From contig OZ026557.1 in NCBI GenBank assembly GCA_964020155.1, positions 2,512,501 to 2,576,500 on the forward strand: a stretch of 64,000 nucleotides of DNA, written 5' to 3'. Both the position numbers and the translations under genes were made by a program. The number at the start of each line of letters is the position of its first letter. The stretch's first letter is position 1. The notes beneath the pieces are model-generated. The model did no database searches and had not been told where the DNA came from. It saw only the letters and a list, made by a program, of their open reading frames with translations. The DNA comes from Chondrilla cf. caribensis. Lineage: Eukaryota > Porifera > Demospongiae > Chondrillida > Chondrillidae. Positions 55,402 to 64,000 of the stretch are shown one piece after another.

Positions 55402-55939
55402 TATATGCTATACCATGTTCAGCGTGCTCAGAGAACTGGATGTTCAGAAACCACAGTCAAATGTGTAAACATGTTTTTTGCTTGAATGCTCATGAAGGTC
55501 ATCCACAACAATAATTCAGGTGATTAAGACAGGTTTACTAGTAAGACAATATCATCTCATTTCTCATTAATTTAGATTTCATGAGCTTATATACACTATT
55601 ATTACACACTTATTTGTGAAAGGAATACAGAAATGGGTCGTTATGCGTACAAAATGGTCAAATTTTTGAAGGAATTTTGATCCAGCAATACTTTTGACGG
55701 TAATTGCACACCAAGCATGTGGTGGTACATGCAATTCATCAAATCCATCAATGGTAGTGGAAAGTGTTCAACATGCAGTGTCTTATAGTGTCTAATTGAA
55801 TTACACATCAAAGTTTCAATGACATGTCACATATGAGGCTTCTGTTTCTGTAGTAAACATACTTCTATGTATGGCTTTCACACATAACATAGGACTTACA
55901 TGTCTTCCCCATATAGTGGCTGGCCTATGTATTGACCGC

Positions 55940-55972
55940 CATTTGCCATTAGTGTGTGTACTGTAACACATC
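55940..55972 (+). promoter_or_regulatory. Conserved 5' leader of Frizzled-like copies 2 and 3
   Basis: The word GCCATTTGCCATTAGT, followed by GTACTGTAACACATC just before the ATG, recurs upstream of copy 3 (61416-61449) with few changes, while farther upstream the two flanks differ. It could be a leader or core promoter. Copy 1 does not share it clearly. Confidence 0.4.
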
Positions 55973-56623
55973 ATGAAGCTATCTTTGGCCAAAGTCAAAA
56001 AGTCCATAAGTTTTGAAAACAACTTTCTCCTTGTGGTTATCCTGGTGATTTGGATCCTGTTCAGTCTACCAGCATTTTTCTTCTACATCTCTAATGAAGA
56101 GAGTGGGACAGGGTGGATTGTCAGCATCAATAAATTTGTCCAGCTCCTTGACCAAACTTGTATCTCTAACACCACTAGAAACTCCTCTACAGATGAAATT
56201 GAGAGTTGTGGCACACTATCAGGAAAGAAGGTACGATATAAAGTGAACTTTCTAGTCCTAATCAAGACTCAGTATTTGAATGGTGGCTATCAATTTTCTG
56301 TTGGTATACACCAAATGTTAGGCAGCATTGAGGCTTGTATACACCCACAAGTCCTTAACTTACATTAGAGCCTTACATTATAGAGTATGGTTATGGAGTA
56401 AACAAATAACATGCTATTCTGATACTTCTCTATCTAGTGATCACAACCAATTTCCCATAGAAATTGGATTGGAAACAATATAAATGATACTGTGCTTGTG
56501 TGTGTGTATGTTGGTGTGTGTGTGTGTGTGTGCGCGTGTGTGTGTGTGTGTAATGTGTGTGTATGTGTGTGTGTGTGTGTTTGTGTGCATGTGAGAGTGT
56601 GTGATGGTGGCAGTGGCAGTGGT

Positions 56624-56718
<95 letters not shown>

Positions 56719-59700
56719 AATTCTGTGTGTGTACGCATAATTATTATTGTGTCTAATGTGTGTGTTGGTGTGAAACTTTCAAAATTTCTGTTTGTTTTGA
56801 CTCAAGATGTACCTTCGCTTTCAACGAACCCATACAACAATCAATAAGCCACTAACACCCACTCAATACACAAACCCCAATGCACATATTCACACAGAAA
56901 GGCTCGAAGTCTATATTATAATAATGATATAGCCGATTATACGCCAATGACGCCAATTTCGTCAGTACGGTAAACGGACAATGATGCCATTCACGTCATA
57001 AAAATAGGAGGAAGAACCCCCTATAATATTATATTTCGGCCGAAGAAGCTTCTATCAACTCGAAACTGTTAGGCGAGGGTTAGGGTTAGGGTTAGACGAG
57101 GAAACGAATGAACGAATTCGATCGATTTAAAGCGAAGGAGTTTTTCTCTAACGAATAGTGAGCAGAAAATCGACCCGAAACCGTCGTTGACTATAGCTCT
57201 ATCACCGAACGACTACCTAGTAGTAATAGAATGGTCGTCTCGAGAAAAGGAACGAAGGAATTCAATCAAAAGCGAGGGAGTTATTATTGGAAAAGTAGTC
57301 ATTTAACCAATAACAAGTGACAGGATTTAATGTACACATTGCACTGAAGGTATAACAATCATGGTTTACACATTTGTACAGCAGCTCTCTATAATACTGT
57401 TGTTTTATATAATAAATAGTCTGTATTATGGCACAATAGCCATTGATCCCTTTCTATTCCTTCAATTTTCAAGGCTCCAACTACAAACTTACATTCGAAG
57501 TGTCAATTATATCAAGAAGGAAAGTGTACTGATGAAGGTGTTACCAAGTTTGTCCTACCTAACTATGCTGCTATACAGAAAGTAATTGATGTTAGGGAAC
57601 CAGATGTAGTCATCAACTGCACTTCAGCCATTCCAAAAATTAGTGAATCGATTGAGTTTCTACTATCAATAGTAAGACCACAATGTGTAAAGAAAGGACT
57701 TCCTTTCTTGTGTGACTATTTCTTACCAACATGTGTGAACAATACAAATGTACTCTACCCAACTGAACAAAAGTGTAATGAGGTAAAGAATGGTCCTTGT
57801 GAGTTGGAGTGGAGCATTGCATCAAATCTTCCCAATTTAAAGCCTATCCTTCCAGACTGCAGCCTATTGCAACATCACTCCCATTCTGAACCAAATACCG
57901 CATCCTCTGCAATTGTTTCAACTGATTTAAATACTTCTTCATCATCTAAACAACACGTGTACAAATGCCACCCCTTGTTCATTTCAAAGAATTGCATCTG
58001 TCTACCTAGCTGTAGTACATTTCGGATGAACACTGAAGCAGGACAAGTGATGGAAGACATTGCTATTTCCATTACTCTTATAGTGGCCATTCTTTCAGGA
58101 ATAATATACTTCGTTTTCTTTTGTGCCAGATTGAAAGTAATGTGAGTTTTTACATAATTCATTATTACACAGTACAAAAACTTATTAGTACTGTACATAT
58201 CTTACAGAGTGCACAGATTCCGATAGTTCTTTCTCATCAGAGGAATACTCTATCAGTACTATTTGACATGTAATAATAGTGTGCCATATGTCCAAGTGAG
58301 ATGTATGAATCATCCAAGAAATTGTGCTGGAGGGCACCTACATATGTACTGAGGATGTTATTATCATAGAAACCCATAAATAATTTTGGGAACAAAATTA
58401 ACAGGTAGAATAAATTATCTACAGCATTTTATTAATTTGGATATATGAATACATTCACTATTATAATTAAAATGTTATCAATTAATCAATATTTTAGGAG
58501 TCAATATCCAACAATACTGGTCTTTTATGGATCTCTGGCTGTGTTTATTGTAGGTTAGTTGCACATAATCCACCATAGCTGAAAGTTATTGTTTTATAAG
58601 AGTGTGTAAGAATTATTCTTGATCTTAAGCATAATTATACGATTGTTTCAATTTACAGGTGTAGTAGTGGCTTTAGCAAGAATCGCTCCAGGGAATGCAT
58701 TATTCTGCTCACACACTGATTTTCTTCAGACAATTATTGACTCCCCAACTGCTTACTGTACCTTTTCAGGTTAGCTCTTTGTTTTCATGTGTCTATGTAT
58801 TATTATATACCGTGTATAGATTCTTGTTTATCGAACTATTGTCTATCTTTTGTTACCCATGGCTCACAATAAGATATCAACCATAGACCTCATAATCTAA
58901 TGCCAAAGGAAAAATGAATTTCAAAGTGGCAAAACCACCATACAAAATTTAACTTATAAATAATCCTGTGTACATATGTGATAAATAGAATATTTCCATT
59001 ATCATTATTATCACTCCTTGGGATTTTTTATTGTTATGTACACTATCTATATATTAATGTGATTTGATATGACATGCTAATCTGTTACATACTACAAATT
59101 ATCCTATCATACCTACAGGTTTCATTTTTCAGTTTCTTATCTTGATGACATTTCTATTCTGGCTCCTGCATATAATACACATATGGATATCAATTGAATT
59201 CCCGCATGTTGCAAAGAAGTTGAAGAAGCGAAATAAATACATCCATATTACAACTGTTCTAGTAGTAGTGGCTATCAGTCTAATTGGACCAGTGGTTGCC
59301 GCTGCTAAATTTCCTTACATTATTCCGAGGTTACCTGTATTGACCTGTTTCTCAAGTGACCTCAACTGGACATTCTATTCTTTAATTCTGCCTTGCTCCA
59401 TTATACTTGCCACAGCAGCAACATTATTGATACTACTCTTCAATACAACATATAAAGTGAGCAATTATTAATGATTGTGTGAGATTTAAAATAATGCAGA
59501 TCATTATAATTATTTTCCAATGCTGTGTTTCCTATCTTTTTATTTATGAGCATTATGGAAACCTTCTTACTGTTTGAAACCATTTAGCTTTTACCTAAAT
59601 TTACCTATCAGTATATAAAATATCCAAATCTCACAGCAAGTATCAAATACACATTAAGTTCCTACTTGTATCAAATTATTTTAATAGCTTTGTGTAAAAT

Positions 59701-60297
59701 TAAAATTATTACCTCTAATATTTCTTTCAGAACCAAAGTCTTTTCAGGAGAGGACAATGTTTAAATACACCAGAGATTAAGATTCTCTTCAATTCAGTTG
59801 TGTACATCATGGCTGGAGTGTTTGTATTGGTGCGCTATGGACAGTCAGTTAGTACGCATGATGTGTATATTGACTCGTTATTGCGTTTTGGTTTGTGTCA
59901 GCTCAATGGAAATGACCCAAGCTGTCCTGACCATGAGGACATCATAGACAAAACTAGTAATGCCTTGAATATAATCACATTCTTCATTTTGGGACTTGTC
60001 CCTCTCACAAGTTTGTCATACGCAGTGAAGACTTCTGACATTAAAAAGCTACTCCGGCGTCTGAGGTTGTCTAGAAAGAGATTTGAAACAACTAGGTCCA
60101 CTCTTAGTGACAGCAAACGAAAAGATTCGTTGCAGATAAATTCAACTACTCTTGCTACGACAAGTGACAGCAAACGAAAAGATTCGTTGCAGATAAATGC
60201 AACTACTCTTGCCACTACAAGTGACAGCAAACGAAAAAATTCGTTGCAGATAAATTCAACTACTCTTGCCACACAAAACTCCATAATCCAGGATTAA
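55973..60297 (+). CDS. Frizzled-like receptor, copy 2, 6 exons
   Basis: Exons 55973-56230, 57474-58141, 58498-58553, 58659-58769, 59119-59456, 59731-60297; phases 0,2,1,1,0; 665 residues. Same plan as copy 1: basic N-terminus, hydrophobic segment (FLLVVILVIWILFSLPAFFF), Frizzled-like cysteine-rich domain (IEFLLSIVRPQC, LPFLCDYFLPTC, LPDC), then seven helices. Exons 3, 4 and 5 have exactly the lengths seen in copy 1. After the last helix it reads VKTSDIKKL, which keeps the KT of the KTxxxW motif but has Lys in place of Trp. The C-terminal tail has three 19-residue repeats (60106-60276) built around SDSKRKDSLQ. Intron 1 holds a long (GT)n tract and a CpG-rich block. The third intron has an in-frame stop, unlike copy 1. 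Confidence 0.85.
56495..56735. repeat. (GT)n microsatellite in intron 1 of copy 2
   Basis: About 240 bp of GT dinucleotides with a short GATGGTGGCAGTGG interruption near 56600-56625. Confidence 0.97.
56930..57350. other. CpG-rich block with telomere-like TTAGGG repeats in intron 1 of copy 2
   Basis: This stretch has many more CpG dinucleotides (for example CGATCGATTT, TCGTCTCGAG) than the flanking intron and includes AGGGTTAGGGTTAGGGTTAG at 57076-57095. Copies 1 and 3 have nothing similar in intron 1. It may be an inserted element or a regulatory region. Confidence 0.55.
60106..60276 (+). repeat. 57-bp in-frame coding repeat, 3 units
   Basis: Three units start at 60106, 60163 and 60220, each encoding 19 residues with SKRK(D/N)SLQIN and TTLAT. 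Copy 1 has one related unit, TKKKDSLKAASTTL. Confidence 0.95.
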
Positions 60298-61449
60298 GAG
60301 AATAATTATAACACTCTAATCATTTATGAAGACACTTCATTCTACATATCATTTATGACTACAATTAAAAATATGGATATTGAACATTGAACACTGTTAC
60401 CAAGATTTAATATTCAATCGTAAGCTTACTTTAATACACTTTATAATTATAATTATACTTAAATATACTTTATATACAATTTATTATATTGTTATCATAC
60501 TCACAAAATACATAATATTATATCTCAAAGTGATGTTTTTGCTACTACGTATCATTATATCAGAGAGAGTGAGTGTCGTTCAGATTGACATATTTCATAA
60601 TGATATTACTATAATAATATATCATTATTACTATAATCTTGATCCAAATAAGCGAATCATTACTTTAATTATTAGCTGCTAATATATAATATATATTTAT
60701 ACAGGTGCGGGTAATTACAATAGTCATTCTATAGCTGATTAAAGACAGCTTCAGCCATGCTAATAACTCATAATGCTAGTTATACATCTTAATCACGCAG
60801 TAAATATCTACAAATATTTTTCATTATAACACACAGTGATGCCTTTCCTGATTATCACCTGTTTAATTGGTGATTTGCATTGTACTGGGCGCCTGGTGTA
60901 CGTAATAGCCATTGGCTAAAGGCCACCCTGGAATATGAGTATATAGGGTTACCTAGCCTAACCTAACCTATAGTTAGATGAACTTCATGATTACAGATCC
61001 CGTGCTTTATCAGCCTGAAAATATCTTGGAGACGGGACAACAATATAGGTCAGAAGGAAGATTATTAATTTTATATGTATTTCAACAATGTATTCACTAC
61101 TGCAATGATCATACATATATACTGAGCATCTGTTTAATTAGCACTATGAACTGAAGGTACACAATGGCTTTGATGAAGTAGAGCAAGGTACATTTAACCC
61201 TCAAGAAGCAAATTAAAATGAAGTATTTATTAAGAAGTCATTGTGTATATTAACAGAAAGTTTAAGAACTGTTACATGTACAGTATCATGCTGTTTCATA
61301 TTAATGCACATTTTCTACATATACCATGGTCAACACCCATTCAGATATACAATTGTTATCAACTCTATATGCAACTTCCGTTGTGGTCAGCGTTATATAA
61401 CACTGTGTTTTGGTACTAACTGCCATTTGCTGTTAGTACTGTACACATC
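60298..61449. other. Intergenic, AT-rich
   Basis: Gap between the stop of copy 2 and the start of copy 3. Apart from the conserved leader directly before 61450, I see no gene or known element. Confidence 0.6.
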
Positions 61450-62006
61450 ATGAAGCTATCTTTGGCCAAAGTCAAAAAGTCCATAACTTTTGAGAACAAC
61501 TTTCTCCTTGTGGTTATCCTGGTGATTTGGATCCTGTTCAGTCTACCAGCATTTTTCTTCTACATCTCTAATGAAGAGAGTGGGACAGGGTGGATTGTCA
61601 ACATAAATAAATTTGTCCAGCTCCTTGACCAAACTTGTATCCCTAACACCACTAGAAATTCCTCTGTTGTAGAAAATGAAAGTTGTAGTAGACTTTCGAG
61701 GAATAAGGTAAAAAATAATGCTCATGTGTAATATTTTATTATTATATAATATGTGTATGAATATAAAGTTTTCATTCGAGTGTTTAGATATATAACAAGA
61801 TGTTATGGTGGCATGTACATTTTAAGGTTCATTATACATACATATTACCCATTTATATCATCATCCACTTCTGTATATAAATAGTATTTTACGCACATAC
61901 TCATCTTTGTGAAAGGGAACTGGTATACTGGTGATATGATAATTATATTATGACCACAACTGCATTACAACGGCGTGTGTGTGTCCATGTGTGTGTGTTG
62001 TGTGTG

Positions 62007-62038
<32 letters not shown>

Positions 62039-64000
62039 TGTGTGTGTGTGTGTGTGCATGTGTACATGTGTGTGTGTGTTTTATGCAAGACTAAGTATGT
62101 GAATGTGTGAATTCATATATACGTACATTTCCAAAATATCAATGAACAAAATATATTTTAATGTTTATCAGTAGTTCTTTTTGTTATCATTTGCTTTGAC
62201 TTCAAACATATATATTCACTTTCAGCCCACTCTACAAACGTTGCTAAGCTACTAATGCCCTTACAATATATACATTATCTGTTGAAAGTAATTTTCCATT
62301 AAAGCACAAAGTAGCTGATGCAATTCCTATATTTTTAAGGTTGCAACAACACTTATGGACACTGAAACCCAGTTATATCCCAAGTGTGAATTGTATCAAG
62401 ACTCAATATGTGCTGATGAAGGTGTCTCCAAGTTTGTCCTACCTAACTATCCTGCTATACAACAAGCACTCAATGCCAGGGAACCAGATGTACTCGTCAA
62501 CTGTACTTCAGCCATTCCAAAAATAAGTGAATCAATTGAGTTTCTATCATCACTAGTAGGACAACAGTGTGCAGATGAGGGACTTCCTTTCTTGTGTGAC
62601 TATTTCTTACCAACATGTGTGAACAATACAAATGTACGTTACCCAACTGAGCAACAGTGCAATTATGTGAAGAATGGTCCTTGTAAGACAGAGTGGAGCA
62701 TTGCATCAAATCTTCCCAATTTAAAGCCTATCCTTCCAGACTGCAGCTTAATACAACATCACTCCCATTCTAAACCAAATAATGCAGCCTCCACAATTGT
62801 TCCAACTGATTTAAATAATTCTTCATCATCTAAACAACACATGTTCGAATGCCATCCTTTGTTCATTCTAAAGAATTGCATCTGTCTACCTAGCTGTAGT
62901 ACATTTCGGATGAACACTGAAGCAGGACAAGTGATGGAAGACATTGCTATTTCCATTACTCTTATAGTGTACATTTTATCAGGAATAATATACTTCATCT
63001 TCTTCATTGCTAGACTGAAAGTAATGTGAGTTATTAAACAGTCGAACTTGCAATTGCTTAGTACATACGCAATATGTACATACAGTACATACAATTTCAG
63101 TTTCACACACCAAATCTGCAATATAATTCCGAAGTGCTTTTATCAGGTTTAGCTGGTTGACATATAGTGTACACATTAGCCAAGGAATAAGTGACCATGA
63201 GGTGTATGAATTACCCAGGAACCTGTACTAAACTGGGTACCCACTACTTTAGTTACACTATATACATAACCTACATTTTACAAAATAGAGCGCGCAAAAA
63301 CTAAGCATAAAAATTAGTTATTATTATTATTGCATAAACGTCCATTGTATACTTACTTATTTAGGAGTCAATATCCAACAATACTCATCTTTTATGGATC
63401 CCTGGCTTTGTTCACTATAGGTTAGTTATACATTCTAAGTAATAAATTTTGTGGATTTGCTATAAATTTCTTCAGTTAAATAATGTGGTAATATTTGAGT
63501 CATAAACTGCTATTTAGAACTACATGTATTTTCAATTCACAGGTGTGGTTGTTACTATTGCAAGAATTGTTCCAGGGAATGCATTATTCTGCTCACACAC
63601 AGATTTTCTTCAGACAGTTCTTGACTCCCCAACTGCTTATTGTACCATTTCAGGTTAGCAACATTGTATAGCCACATGGTGCATCACACAGTCGACATGC
63701 TCAATGCAAACTTTGTCTGACATTTTAAACTAAAATACTATAATACTAATTGCAACTATTACATTGTTGTATTCAATGCAATAATATTGCTTATTCACAA
63801 ATAGTGTGATAGCAGAAGTTATAGTCTTATCCAATTGATAAGTCCCATATCAAAACTATAAAATGGCACTTTATATATTATTAGCATTTGAACTGCAGAA
63901 ATATTTCTTCATGACCCAATTAGCATCAAACTCATGACCGTGAACTATGGTAAAACTACCTTCTGGAATTAACTCATTTTAGGATGAAATTTGAAATTAA
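61450..64000 (+). CDS. Frizzled-like receptor, copy 3, partial (runs off window)
   Basis: Exons seen: 61450-61707, 62340-63025, 63365-63420 and 63543-63653; phases 0,2,1,1 as in copies 1 and 2. The last exon present ends with CTISG, so the next exon (helix 3 onward) must lie beyond the window; I find no match to it before 64000. Exon 1 is almost identical to copy 2 (MKLSLAKVKKSITFENN), whereas most of exon 2 is closer to copy 1 (VLPNYPAIQQALNAREPDVL, CADEGLPFLCDYFLPTC). That mixed similarity suggests gene conversion or unequal exchange. All visible frames are open. Confidence 0.82.
61975..62080. repeat. (GT)n / (GCGT)n microsatellite in intron 1 of copy 3
   Basis: GT dinucleotides with an embedded GCGTGCGT run. 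Confidence 0.95.

Noticed and set aside
60840..60990. Possible tRNA or small RNA gene near 60.9 kb
   Set aside because: I could not fold a cloverleaf with the conserved A and B box bases; the stem-like words are short and scattered.

Overview
The window is animal nuclear DNA. Genes are split by GT-AG introns, the sequence is AT-rich with many long (CA)n/(GT)n tracts, and the proteins carry metazoan extracellular modules (NIDO, Ig, VWD, AMOP, IPT/TIG, EGF) and Frizzled-type receptor features. The mixture of domains, short introns and Penelope-like debris points to an early-branching animal, most likely a sponge of the Amphimedon type. That assignment is inference. All exon models were built by hand from splice signals and reading-frame phase; in every multi-exon model the phases close correctly.

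Region 1 (2.3-20.6 kb) holds three secreted-protein genes. A 1,609-residue mosaic gene (minus strand, 17260 to 6445) encodes a signal peptide, NIDO, an IgGFc-binding-type domain, seven Ig-like domains and a C-terminal trypsin-like fold without a recognisable catalytic triad. It is flanked by two divergent members of one unrecognised secreted family (minus 5595-2297 and plus 17344-20561). The plus-strand member starts 83 bp from the mosaic gene, so the two form a head-to-head pair.

Region 2 (21.2-43.2 kb) is a tandem duplication. Two nearly complete 11-exon minus-strand genes (31582-24051 and 41699-34359) encode MUC4/Mesh-like proteins with the order signal, NIDO, IPT-like, AMOP, VWD, EGF and a conserved C-terminal region. 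Each is followed by broken copies of its last exons. One remnant carries a 5'-truncated Penelope-like retroelement (22002-23605) with a 12-bp target duplication and a snap-back inverted end.

Region 3 (43.2-49.1 kb) has no convincing intact gene. It holds a 656-bp composite repeat flanked by a 14-bp target duplication, MITE-like repeats, a possible HIRAN-like first exon and a frame-broken Roc-COR-like GTPase remnant.

Region 4 (49.2 kb to the end) is a plus-strand array of three Frizzled-like receptor genes with the same intron phases (0, 2, 1, 1, 0). Each has an N-terminal membrane segment, a Frizzled-like cysteine-rich domain and a seven-helix region. The KTxxxW Dishevelled-binding motif is absent from the two copies whose C-terminus is visible. 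Copy 3 runs off the window. Two pogo/Tc1-like MITEs lie between copies 1 and 2.

Taken together, most of the window encodes surface or secreted proteins that look suited to adhesion, recognition or signalling, arranged in locally duplicated families. No expression or functional data are available here.
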